A stretch of 64,000 bases of DNA from Amyelois transitella (lineage: Eukaryota > Arthropoda > Insecta > Lepidoptera > Pyralidae). The notes beneath the pieces are model-generated. The model was not told the DNA's origin and did no database searches. It worked only from the letters and a program-made list of their open reading frames with translations. Each line of letters starts with the position of its first letter. Positions within the stretch are counted from its first letter, which is position 1. The stretch spans positions 5,910,001 through 5,974,000 of the forward strand of contig NC_083517.1 in the NCBI RefSeq assembly GCF_032362555.1. Direction: 5' to 3'. Below, piece after piece: positions 37,401-48,086 of the stretch. The position numbers were made by a program, and so were the translations under genes.

Positions 37401-40400
37401 CGTTCCTTGCAGCGTGATGTTATAAAGCCTAAAGACTTCCTCAATAAATGGTCTATTCAACAGAAAAAGAATTTTTCAGTTCAAATCAGAAGTTATTGAG
37501 ATTAGCGCGTTCAAACAAACTGTTCAGCTTTACAATATTATTATAGATTTCAAACATCTTTTTCGGTTGATCATGCGAAATGAAGAAAGTTTAGAAAATG
37601 AGTATCACCCTATTATCATGCATGCAAAGTGCATTCACTTGTGATATGTAGGTAGATCTTCAATGGACATACATACATACACATAATCACGTCTATATCC
37701 CTTGCGGGGGAGACAGAGCTGACAGTCTTAAAAAGACTAGTAGGCCACGTTCGGCTGCTTGGATTAATGATAGAATTGAAATTCAAATAGTGACAGGTTG
37801 CTAGCCTGTCGCCTAGAAAAGAATCCCACGTTTATAAGCCTATCCCTTAGTCGCCTTTTACGACATCCACGGGAAAGAGATGGAGTGGTCCTATTCTTTT
37901 TCCTATTAGTGCCGGGAACCACACGGCACCATTCAATGGAATATCTTAATTCCACACATCGGTACAGTGTTTTTTTTACTTGTTAAGAAACATTAAGTCA
38001 TTTATTTATATCACACATGTCAGAATACAACGTAGTACATAAAATAAGATAAAAAGAAATGATAGAATCAGATGTGGGTCCTATCTCACAGGATGTGTGT
38101 ACACAAAGAACAAACGAGAAAGAGTTCACATTAGTTCCATTAATCTTATCAGGTAACTACAAAAAATATTCTTATTTTCAGCTTACAATATCCGACCGCG
38201 CGCATTTATTAAACGAAGTATTCGCCCTGGCCGAAGCGCGGGTCGTTCCTTATAACTTAGCCTTGGACCTAACCACGTATCTATCTGAAGAAAGAGACTA
38301 CGTCCCCTGGGATACAGCTACCAATATCTTCTCAGATCTCTCCAAGAAACTCCGCAATACAACGGCTTACGACGATCTAATGGTATGTAAATATATTAGG
38401 TAACACTACTAAATGTATACTCACTCACACGCTACATTTTCTAATAAATATATACATATGTTTTGACAGGTATGACGTTATTGAAATATCTTTTAATATT
38501 ATCTTTTATTCATTATCGGTAGTTTCGATACCAAATGATTATTGTAGAATTTAAAGAAAAGTTATGCATTTTTTTACAGTGTAAAACAAAGTACTTACTT
38601 CTAATCTTTCTTGAATGATTTAAATCAATTAAAATAAATTATTTGCCTCATAAAATGGGCACTGGATTTTATATACAAAATCTAGTTTCAATCAAAATTT
38701 TCGTGACTGAAATGAATCAATTAACAAAATTTATTTGCGTCTAGACATAGGTACTGTCACATAAATGGTACATAAATAAAGTATATTTTCATTGCAGATA
38801 TATGTCCAGATATTAATAACACCGCTCTATGAATCACAAACCTGGGAAAGGATCTCAGGAAGTGTCATTCAAGGGTGAGTTTATCTTTCTTTGCTAACCA
38901 TATTGAATGATGGTTACACACGCGTTTAGCTAGCATTTATATCTTAGCTTAAAAGTTTCTGAACGTTGTATTTCTCACTGGGAAACCTTGGGTTTTAAAC
39001 GTCGCCCGCGTTTTACTCTGCCAATAGTGAACTATCGATAAAGAACGTAAGCGGGACATTGCGTGATTTTCGAACCACTCGTCCACCAAATGCTATAAAT
39101 ACCTACATTAACTTTTACTTACATACAACACTGAGGCATCCTACAGATAGAAGCTAAACTTTACTCACCTCATTATGCCACAATTTTATAAGGATTGAGT
39201 TGTTTTAGGTTACTTCGGTCTTTAGTACTGCGCACAGCGACATGGTGTGAACTGCCGGCCGCAGTGTCTCGTGTAAGCTCCCTGCTGCACGAGTGGCTAC
39301 GACACCCGGATTCTCTTGATGCTCGCATAGAGCCCGATCTGAGAGACTTCGTCTATTACGAAGGTAAGTAAAGGCTTTATTTGAAGTGTTGAGTGTGACA
39401 CTCTGGCAATCCACTAGACTTAAGAAATAGACTTTCACCTCTAACCAGCCGAAGTAAAGTCATAAAATGAAGCGGTCTCCGATTTTTTTTTCAAATTTGC
39501 ATTGGTAAAGGTGATACATACTTATAATCTTTGTAAGCTATGTTACTAGCTTTGTTTTTGTAAATAATACCGCCGATTAAAGCAATGTCACAATCGTTTT
39601 AAAATTTGTTTTCTAAGTTTAATCCTGAACCTTAGTTGAAACATTTTTTTTATATTAATAGGAGTCATCGTATAGTAATAGAAATAATATTCTGATTTTT
39701 ATTCTCGTTTTTAACTTTTCTACCCCATAAGGTGCTTACTATATCGTTTCTATGTGTAGGCATGAAGTCGGCTAGCCAATCTGAATGGGACACAATGTGG
39801 GAGATCTACCAGCGCGAGGAGGATGCGCAGGAGCAAGCGAAATTACGGGCCGCGCTCGCCGCGCCCAGGAATTCTGATATACTACTGAAGTCAGTATTGA
39901 ATATTCAAATTTATGTACCTTAAAAACCTGACTCACTGAATCCAGGATCCAAGGTCAAAGACAAATCCCCGGGGTCCGCTCCAGAGAGGTGAAGATGCAA
40001 GTAGGACTAAAAAGCCAGGCGGAAGAAGAATGTTACTCGTACCTATAAAGTATATTTAATATATGCTATGTTAATAAATCTCCCTAAGTAATGTTTTTTC
40101 TTTTAAAATGATAATACATGATGACACTAGTCATTATTTTCGGATACCCTTCGTGTGTTCCAAATGTCAAATATGACTACAATTTTTTTGCTGGGTTTCC
40201 TGTCAGCCTCGACTCTTAAGGCTGAAAATAACTGTTAACTTATATAATATTTCCATGGATGTTATGACTTTCCTTACTAGGCAGTAAGTTAAAATACTAA
40301 CTTTTAATAAAAAATATCAATTAAGAGTACTTAAATTTAAAACAGTTAAACTTACAGGTACTTAAACCTAAGTTGGGACGAGAAGAACATCCGGAGTCAG

Positions 40401-41078
40401 GACTATCTGATCGTATTGCAGTACATCGCGAGCAACCCCGCGGGCACCGCACTAGTCTGGAACGAGGTCCGGTCTAATTGGCGTCGGCTCGTCGACAGGT
40501 TTACGTTGAACAGTCGGTATCTGGGAGCACTTATACCGGGAATTACTAATAGCTTCAACACGAATGACCGGCTTAAAGAGGTTAGTCAATTAAATAAAGT
40601 AAGAAATATTAATTCGATACCCACCGGATGATAAACCTCCCTCACTTCCGTTTTGGGTAGTAAGGCACATCAAAATAAGCAACTTTGTAAAAAACTGATA
40701 GTACCTACTCGTTTAATTGATTGATGAGAAGATCATTTATTGGTAATAATCGTGAAGAAGGCTAATCCACCATAGGACAGCCTTACCTGCTAACCAATCT
40801 TTTATGGGGAAAGACTAACTAAACAATAGTTTTTAGGGTTAGTATTCACTTGTAAATCTTTAATTTTATGAAATTTTCAGTCCTCTACCGATAAACTTTA
40901 GTGTAATTGTAAATGTTTTTACGCTTAACAGATGGAAGATTTCTTCGCGCAGTACCCGCAGGCGGGTGCGGGCGAAACATCTCGTGCGCGTGCGCTGGAA
41001 ACTGTTCGCTACAACGTGCAATGGCGCGACACGCAGCTACAATCTGTGCAAGATTGGCTGCGGGCAAGAGCCACATGA
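31435..41078 (+). CDS. M1-family zinc aminopeptidase, long form with N-terminal anchor
   Basis: The two first exons, 31435-31569 and 31930-32288, join in phase to 33160-33295, 33808-34084, 34726-34896, 35080-35177, 35487-35621, 35977-36143, 36351-36494, 36730-36815, 37210-37343, 38182-38382, 38798-38874, 39209-39363, 39760-39889, 40358-40580 and 40932-41078, giving 924 aa. The first exon encodes one hydrophobic segment ([20 protein letters not shown]), a signal anchor or signal peptide. The catalytic HELAH and WLNEGFASY segments (HEXXH-X18-E) are intact, as is the tyrosine in [12 protein letters not shown]. The exopeptidase motif GAMEN reads GATEH. M1 enzymes trim N-terminal residues from peptides. 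No hydrophobic C-terminus for a GPI anchor is present. A Psa/ERAP-like C-terminal domain follows. AATAAA lies at 41313-41318. This form is an inference from phase compatibility. Confidence 0.72.
31655..31805 (+). repeat. SINE family B fragment
   Basis: TTGAATACCAACCGATGC and AAACATCGTGAGGAAA match the copy at 8750. It lies in the intron between the two long-form first exons. Confidence 0.7.
32380..32613 (+). promoter_or_regulatory. Candidate internal promoter of the aminopeptidase short form
   Basis: If the exon at 32614 is a first exon, its promoter must lie between 32289 and 32613. The region contains a CRE-like TTACGTCAC at 32458-32466 and no acceptor-like tract directly before the ATG. 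This is an inference from exon layout. Confidence 0.35.
32614..41078 (+). CDS. M1-family zinc aminopeptidase, short form without signal
   Basis: Exon 32614-32987 ([14 protein letters not shown]...) replaces the two upstream first exons and joins exon 33160 in the same phase 2, giving 884 aa. The remaining exons are those of the long form. Key residues in this numbering are GATEH 273-277, H309, E310, H313 and E332 as zinc and catalytic residues, and Y395 as the expected transition-state tyrosine. The N-terminal module resembles cytosolic puromycin-sensitive aminopeptidases ([15 protein letters not shown]) and has no signal peptide. An in-frame ATG at 32533 could add 27 residues; 32614 was preferred for its better context (AAAATGG). 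Introns carry five family A repeats and a family B piece. The exon chain stays open throughout. Confidence 0.85.
33356..33584 (+). repeat. SINE-like repeat, family A
   Basis: Diverged copy from CCACTCCATATCTTTCCC to a TATGTATGTATG tail. Confidence 0.8.
34264..34524 (+). repeat. SINE-like repeat, family A, reference full copy
   Basis: Starts GTGCCGTGTGGTTCCCGGCA, passes GGATGTCGTAAAAGGCGACT and CAAGACTGTTGGCTCTGTC, and ends GATATAGACGTGACC with a TATG tail. I used it to define the family. It has no obvious tRNA head. Family name is uncertain; it is common in lepidopteran sequences. Confidence 0.9.
35664..35703. repeat. Perfect 40-bp palindrome at the edge of a family A repeat
   Basis: Bases 35664-35683 and 35684-35703 are exact reverse complements with no spacer. 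The right arm is the TCACGTCCCTAT end of the family A copy that continues to about 35757, so the left arm is an inverted duplicate of that end. Confidence 0.9.
36549..36639 (+). repeat. SINE-like repeat, family A, 3' part
   Basis: Diverged 3' portion (CATTAAGCCATAATGAACG through GATGTGATGATTTGTATG). Confidence 0.65.
37013..37062. repeat. 24-bp-arm hairpin, one mismatch
   Basis: Arms 37013-37036 and 37039-37062 pair with a single mismatch and a two-base spacer (GT). It lies in an aminopeptidase intron. Confidence 0.85.
37669..37929 (-). repeat. SINE-like repeat, family A, full copy
   Basis: From a CATA microsatellite and ATCACGTCTATATCCCTTGC to GGGAACCACACGGCACC. Confidence 0.9.
37990..38155. 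repeat. Interspersed repeat, family C
   Basis: Shares ordered blocks with 17125-17295 (CAGAATACAACGTAGTACATA, AATAAGATAAAAAG, CACAGGATGTGTG, GAGAAAGAGTTC). It ends just before the acceptor of the exon at 38182. Confidence 0.65.
39930..40035 (+). repeat. SINE family B fragment
   Basis: GAATCCAGGATCCAAGGTC and AAGATGCAAGTAGGAC resemble the 3' part of the copy at 8750. Confidence 0.5.
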
Positions 41079-41539
41079 TCGGCTGTTTGAGTTGATATAT
41101 TAGCGCGATTGTCTGATCTTTGTATTTTGTATAATGATCCCAAATTTTGACGAATGGGTTGCAGATTGACCTAATCTTAATGTGTGTTATTAAAATAATT
41201 AACACAGATAAATTTTCTTAACAAATGGTGGTGATTTACTCACTTGTTTGACAATAAGTATTTCCTGTTAATCTGTACAAAAAAATATGTATATTTCTTT
41301 TATAAAACAAATAATAAAACCTTAATCGACTCGAAATAAAACTCCTTTGTTGATCATTCGTATGTTATTACTATTTACGACGTAACATTTGAACCTTATC
41401 TATTTAACCATAAAATTGTAAAGGTTAGTAATTATCTACCAGTGAGCTTTCCATTTCATCTACCATTTATTGTGATTGACGTGCAAAACTTTTCACAATT
41501 TATTATTATTCTGAAGGTTATATCATCATATATTTCAAA

Positions 41540-44398
41540 TTAAGCCTTGCCTAAGACTGCATAATAGCTGTAAGCGGCACGTACTATCTGCAAAATGATA
41601 AGAAAGATTTATTGTCTCCTATTCTTAAAGAAAAGCTTGTTCGCATGTCATAAACCGTGAATTAGTAAATGTTTTAAAAATAAATGATACCCGCAGTTCT
41701 GCCCACGTATATAAAAAAATCTCGTTAGGAATTTCGGGAAATCCTGTCTTAGTGCAACCCTAGACCACATAAAGAACCTACATACGTATAAAATATAAGT
41801 ATAATGAGTTACCATAGTAAATGACGGTAGGTCTAGGAAGTGGAACGGGCCCGCTCTTAGTCGATGAGACCGCACCAAACCTACAGAAAGTATTGCCAAT
41901 TTTTTGCGACTCCGTGGATTGATGCACCAGTACGAGGCGCCTGTAGGTCCTTGCCCGAGCCACACCGTACTCTGAAATGCGATGGTAAAATCTATGGTCT
42001 TTGTTTGTATGTACTAGTGATTTTCCGGATATCCGTATCCGTATCCGCGGATATCCGAGGGACAATAAAGATCCGTTTCTGTATCCGTTACTTTTCTCAT
42101 GAATTTCTTACGGATCTTTTACATTATTAATCTTATTTTGTAATTGTACATAGGGATTAAGTAGAATTAAAAACTATGAAATTCCATAAACCATTAAAAT
42201 TATAATAGCATCACTTTAATAACTATGAGATGATGAGAAAACTAAAAATTAATTCTAATTGAATGACTATTCTAATTCTTTAATTAGATAGATAGATAGC
42301 AGTATTAATTTACTTTAATTATAAATAATACTTTTATTATTTATAATACTTTTATTATTTATAATTAAAGTAAATTAATACTGCTTACTATATAAGGTGT
42401 AAATATTAGACGACACAAGTGAACACAAGAAAATTACAGGAACTTGAAAAAATTATTAATCATAATTGAAATTAAGTAATGGTAGTTAAATGATTTTTCA
42501 AAGACAGTAACTTGGCAGCTTTGTCCCCCAAAAGTTTGTTAAGATGAGGATCGTAAACACTTCCGTGTGCCGACACTGATTTAGTAAAAAATAAAGATCC
42601 GTATCCGCGGATCTTGACACTAAATATCCGTATTCGCGGATATACATTTTTAACCATCCGGCACATCACTAGTATGTACAGAGGGTCCCTGCAGGCAACT
42701 AAAAACAAATAAGTCTAAGTTTAATAAAAGGCCAATATTTATATATATAAAGGTCGTTAGCTACGTACGGCTTCGCACACAGCATCTCCGTAGTAACAGA
42801 ATAAAAAAAGTTGAGTTAGTGTACCTCCCAAGTATTGCAAAAGCGAAAGAAGTTGAGCGGGGCTAAGCACTTCCTGAAACACATCATGAGAACATCTGAA
42901 CAATTTAATTAAAGAATGGTCGATAGAGATTTCAAATTAATACAAAAATAAGCCAGATAACATAGTTTTTTACATTATGTACGCACAAAGTCCATTAGAC
43001 CACGGTTACATCTTTTCGATTAAATAAATCTCACTTGTTGTTTTGAAAGTGCGATATAAAAATTGATAATAACAAATGTTTACTTACCGTCTTCAAGCGC
43101 ATTGCGACTGAACACAGTGTTAGAGTGACTACGGAATAGTATATTCCCATGATGTTCTTTAGTAAGTTTTCAAACTCTTTTACAATGCTGTAGAATGATA
43201 AAAAATATTGGTTAAGCTCACAACTATGTATAAATCACGTAAACACACCCTATTATAATAATTGTGGAATAATAATTGGGTGAAGTATTCCACGGTCTCT
43301 GCATATATGTTACTTAATTTTTTTTTAAATTTCAACTTTAATCAAGTGAGTGCGTTTGATCTGAATCTCTATAATGGAAAGCAAGATGAGGTCTATGGTG
43401 GTTGTGCTCGTAAACTTTCCCCAATATGTATTTAAGTTCGCTTAAAAAAAATATTTGGAGAATCGAGACGTGTGTTGGGTTGGGTGGAGTGGACTATATT
43501 ATAAGTGGAATCCCTTAAATTGTGCTCAATTCTTTGACAGCCTGCCAAAGAAATAAGTAGTAGAGTACCCTTTTTTACTTACTTACTTTTTTAATAATAT
43601 TGATGTTTGATGGCTGTATTTGATGCGATAATTTGCGCGCTTGTCTCTTTTCTCGATAATATCGCATTTTTTTCCTTTACCCGCTATGTTTTCGGTATAT
43701 TTACGTAATAATAGAAACTGGCCTTTTACAAAAATCATTACTCCTGCTGAAGAACAATCGAATGCTAGATGTACAACCACGCAGTAAATAGCAGCTATAC
43801 ATTCGAAAATAATTGTCACTAAATATCCTACAATATGCATCTTGTCTAGCGGAGCCCAGCAAGGAAGAATATGAGGGTATTCAGAAGAACCGCCAGTCAA
43901 GTTGAGGTATATGTATTCTATGAACGGCGATAGTATAAAAACTACTGCCGTAGACCTGTATACCCGGGACAATAAACTTGAAGTTTCATCAAATTGTGCC
44001 GTGTAATCTTGAACAAAAGTTGTCATATCAAGAGACTCATTGTCAGATTCGTACTCTCCATCAGGTATTTCGAGATGAATATGGTTATTTTCTAGTTTTT
44101 TCATTTGAGCCAATAAATGCAGCCATCTTTTTCGGTACATCCGCAAAGAAAATAGTTTTATTATTCCCATCATACAGAAGCTTAAAACACTGAAGCATTC
44201 GAATAGTCGTTTGCTGTCTTGTGCTGTCACGAGCGCTACGGTTTGTAGGCAGCAGTAAACCACAAAACTCGCTGTTGCCATGTTCGCCCACCAAGTTACT
44301 TTATTGATTTTTGAATTTGTGCTCAGACCTATATTTTTGATGATATCAGCGAGCTGACTTGCCAAACATTTTTCAAAATCTTCTTTCTTCCTTTTAAT
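41540..44398 (-). CDS. Insect odorant receptor (7tm_6), N-terminal exon not found
   Basis: Five minus-strand exons join in phase: 44398-43587, 43187-43088, 42873-42769, 41971-41813 and 41587-41540. They give about 407 aa plus a missing start, close to the usual 400. Recognisable family features include KKEDFEKCLASQ at the beginning, LPCWAPLD before a membrane segment, a long intracellular loop, QLFLFCYYGDAV, and the conserved end RAGPFHFLDLPSFTM|IVRAAYSYYAVLGKA. Insect ORs are seven-helix ligand-gated channels that work with Orco in olfactory neurons. The first exon begins at an acceptor (TTTTTAG) with a stop just upstream, so the initiator Met must come from a separate upstream exon I could not identify. 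A hAT-like MITE sits in the third intron. Ligand is unknown. Minus-strand polyadenylation signals lie at 41499 and 41466. Confidence 0.85.
42015..42671. mobile_element. Non-autonomous hAT-like element (MITE) in the odorant-receptor intron
   Basis: Flanked by the identical 8-bp duplication GTATGTAC (42007-42014 and 42672-42679). Its ends are imperfect inverted repeats, TAGTGATTTTCCGGAT and TAGTGATGTGCCGGAT. Subterminal GATATCCGTATCCG motifs repeat near both ends. These features fit hAT. There is no transposase. Confidence 0.85.
42299..42384. repeat. 31-bp-arm inverted repeat inside the hAT-like element
   Basis: Arms 42299-42329 and 42354-42384 are exact reverse complements. The loop repeats ACTTTTATTATTTATAAT, which also starts the right side, giving a direct repeat of an arm segment in the loop. 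Confidence 0.85.
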
Positions 44399-46789
44399 CT
44401 AAAAATTAAATAAATTGCAATAAAATAATACTTTTACGTTAAAACGCCTAATAAGTTCAAATGGTTATTGTTACGATGATACAAAACCATTGTAAGTCGT
44501 AATCGGGTCGCTCAGAGTCTGCTCATTGTATACGACTAGTATATATTAAAGACATAGAAGTTATATTTCATCACTCACTACTTTTAGAGCACAACAACGT
44601 GGTACAACCTAAATGTGACTTGAGTTTATCTACTTTACTACTTCTGAAGGTGTTGTAAATTATGTGTATTATACAAGGCATATTATATAAGGTGTAGTAT
44701 AGTCACGTCTATATCCCTTGCGGAATGGACAAAGTTGAAAAGACTGAAAGGCCACGTTCAGCTGTAGATATGGCTTTATGATGAATCCGGGATTTAGACA
44801 AATATTCTCACAGAATTTCTTTTACCTGCAAGTTCGTATGAGCGAAATTTCTCCTAGAGTTCCACATAAGATGTTTCAGAAAATTTTTGATACAACAAGA
44901 AATATTGAACAACTTTTGCTAAGGGGATTTATAACATGTTTCTTACATGTTATAAATCTTAGTGATCTTAAAAACACTGTACTTAATATTATTTTTATTT
45001 CATAGGATTCCTCGGCCCCATTCTCGTATTTATGTGAATATCTTACTGGAATTAGAATTACTTATTTATTAAACAAACATATATTTTTTTTAATGTATAA
45101 TATCTTTTGCACCTTTCAAAACTTTACAACAGCGTTCACCTTAACTACCTTCTTGAAACGGAATCATAATTACAACTACTAAAAAAGAAATTAACCAATT
45201 AAAAAATACCTAATTTTACCTTAATCAACTCATTATTGTCATCTACCGAAAATTAACTTTAATTATTTCATTTAATATCTTTTGTGAACAATTTACCTGG
45301 TCTTATTATGACTAGGTAGGTATTCCAAATAATTTTTCCATGTATATTTGCCTTAATTACAATGGAAAATATTCTAATTCATCCAATGCTTTTGGAAGGT
45401 AGCATGTCTATTAGTTTATAAAAGGAAAAGGTTTTATTATTATATCCCTATTTCACCATCATCCTAATTTTTAATTATAAGTATTAGAAACTATATTATT
45501 TAATTCAGTGGTACGTTCAGTTGTTTTTGAATTTTTATCAAGTTTTTGATTGAATAGTAAAGTATGTAAATACAAACTTTGGCAAGCATTTTTCCTTCTT
45601 TCTGCCCGTCTATCTTCATTGAACTGAAATTGAACATTAACTTTGTTCAAACCTCGGTTTGATTGGAGCGATGGGTTCATTAATTTTGTAGACAGCTTCA
45701 CCTGCCTAGTTAGGTACATTTGTTGCTGCTACTCTGTGATTTTCAGACTAATAATGAAGCGACTAGACGCGTGTGTAGAATTTTATTATTGATTCCATAC
45801 TGGTCTAGTGGCGGAGATAAAACAGGGTTTGGCAGCTGCTTCTCTTCCCATGCAGATTGCAAAAATCAATCAAAGGCGTTGGTTGGGTTGTAAACTTGGG
45901 AGTCTTCTCTTAGGCGATGGACTTGATGAGCTTGTCCCTATCTGCGTCTTAAATAGTTGACTCTGTCTACACCGTAAGACTAAAAGATATATTCAGGGAA
46001 AAATATGTAGATATTATTATATAGGTACCTACATTATAAAAGGCTTTTCCTATCATGTTCCCTTCTTTACATATATCTAGTCTTTTAAGCCCTAAGTGTG
46101 AAACAAATGCGTTAGTCACCTCCTCTTTCTACTTACATGAAGAGATCGAGTGGCCCGTATCATCATCTGTTATCACGACGATCCTAACTAAGTATAATGT
46201 ATAACACTCAAACATTTATATTGCATAGTTAATATTTCTCTATTGATCTATGCATGATTAGAAAATGTTAGTTTTCTTATTTATTTTTGAGACTGCTACT
46301 CTTAAGCATACAATAATCATGATAGATTCAATTAAATCAATGGGGGTGCGATAATACCGGTTCCACCCTTTCTGTGTTGCATATGCAAACAAAGAATTTT
46401 TAAGTAGGTAGGTATCTTCTAGGTAACTTGGTAAGTTAATAAGTTCTTAGCACATTTGACAAGCGCATTGCATCAAAAAATATTCATTCGGTTGATTCCC
46501 TGTTATAGGGTTACATAGGGTCATACAGTAGGATCGTGGTCAGGCGGACTCAAGGCCTCGCCTTAAATACACTACCGAGACAGACTACAGCAGAATTTAC
46601 TAAAATAAAAATAAACTTTAAAGGAACTTGCTTTATTAAACTTTTGATGAACATTTTATGAGTAGAGAAAAAGGTTAAATAAATACATATAACTTAGTGG
46701 GTACCTAGATATTTAGCTACCTACCTTTTTAAATTTAATTTTTTCTTTGATTCAAGTCGTGGTCTTTCATTCACATAAGTAGTCTTTGA
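44399..46789. other. Upstream region of the odorant receptor and spacer
   Basis: Should hold the missing first exon of the odorant receptor. Also contains pieces of family A repeat (44699-44766 and about 45885-45985) and a 14-bp-arm hairpin at 44926-44958. No other gene is supported. Confidence 0.55.
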
Positions 46790-47527
46790 TTACCACGACG
46801 ACTTCCAGCATTTCGAAGTAACGTCATTGTCCAACCCATTGGACCCCAAGTCCCATCCGGAATTACCTCTCAATCCTCCATTGGAACGGTAATTATTAGA
46901 GTTTATTCCATTTGAAGCCCAAGAATTGCTTCCGGATAACCTTCTGTCGCCAGCACTTCTACCCGCGTTGCTACTCGAAAACCCGCCCCAGATTCCTCCA
47001 TAGCCGTAACCAATTGATCGTCCCAGGCCCGCATCCCACCCTCCTTGGGATCGGGAATGAGCCGCGGTGCCGGTATTGGAAAAGTCTCCACCATTATAAG
47101 CGCCACTGGCATGCCAGCCATTGCTGCCTGTAAATGCATAAGTAGATAATTAAGGTATCTCTTGCATATGCAGTGAACAGTAGTTTAAAATCGTTTAACT
47201 TGTGTTAATTAAGTTGTATCCAATATCAAAAACTCAAATCAAACTCAGAATGTGTAAAAGCTAATACTGTCAAATTTTGTTTGGCGTAAGAATATATACA
47301 TATATAATACTACCACATTAGTTACTAACCTTGAGATCGAATGTCTCTACTTGCGAACACGATAGAAACTGGAATCCAGATTGCAACAATAAGCAGCGTA
47401 GATCGCTGATGGAAAACAAAAGATAATATTGATATGAGTAATATATTAAGACTAAATATAAAATTCGGAAAAAATCTCATACACAAGCTATTGCTCCTCG
47501 GGAATGTTGGTAAATACTCACCATCAT
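46790..47527 (-). CDS. Small secreted Gly/Ser/Asn/Trp-rich protein, unrecognised
   Basis: Three coding exons on the minus strand: 47527-47522 (only MM), 47405-47330 and 47127-46790, with GT-AG introns in phases 0 and 1, giving 139 aa. The start MMRSTLLIVAIWIPVSIVFA is a clear signal peptide. The mature part is rich in Gly, Ser and Asn, with Trp recurring in short motifs (SNGWHASG, GGWDAG, GGIWGG, NSWASNG, SGWDLGSNG, KCWKSSW) and a single Cys near the end. A TATA box and initiator lie just upstream. I know no family with this pattern. Gly-rich antimicrobial, cuticular or silk-like peptides are possible analogues but no homology is visible. The gene is supported by three consistent splice junctions, signal peptide and promoter together. 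Confidence 0.7.
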
Positions 47528-47539
47528 TTTGAAGAATGA

Positions 47540-47571
47540 TCTAAATTGAACTCAAGCCCGGGATTTATATA
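47540..47571 (-). promoter_or_regulatory. Core promoter of the small secreted protein gene
   Basis: On the minus strand TATATAAAT (47571-47563) is followed by a GTTCAATT-like initiator near 47550-47543, leaving a very short 5' leader before ATGATG at 47527. This compact layout is typical of abundant insect secreted-protein genes. Confidence 0.6.
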
Positions 47572-47886
47572 GGTAAGCACGATATGAAGAATACATATAC
47601 CTAGATACTTATAAATTGCATTGGTTAATTTGGTTTTTATACGTATTTTTTACATGAGCACGAAATATTTACAGCCATAGAAAAATATCACAATTGAAAT
47701 AACAATAATACAAACGGATACTTACTTATCCTCATGTCACGCTTAGCTCATTATTAGTTAAATGTAAAACCTACCTATTTATAGTTTAAGGACAGTGTCT
47801 GCAAGTAATTTACTTTTTGTAGGTGCGTACAATACAGAGATCGTTAATCATATGTAATCTTCCGAGAAATCCTTAAAAATATATAG

Positions 47887-48086
47887 GCGTGTGGTTTCCG
47901 GCAGTTTAGATTATGACCACTCCATCTCTGTCCCATGGATGTCGTAAAAAAGTTTCATACTGGTCCGGTAGGCAAGAAAAAAATAATTTGTACCTAACAA
48001 CTGCTTCGCCTTCTGTCCAGTTAGTTTACCTAAGTCTTTAATAGTTTTCGACACTGTTGGCTCTATCCCTACAACGCGAATATCAT
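47887..48086 (+). repeat. SINE-like repeat, family A, diverged
   Basis: GGCGTGTGGTTTCCGGCA head, CCACTCCATCTCTGTCCC, and CGACACTGTTGGCTCTATCC near the end. Confidence 0.75.

Noticed and set aside
46903-47139. 78-codon minus-strand frame (MHLQAAMAGMPV...)
   Set aside because: It is a different frame over the exon of the small secreted protein and crosses its acceptor.
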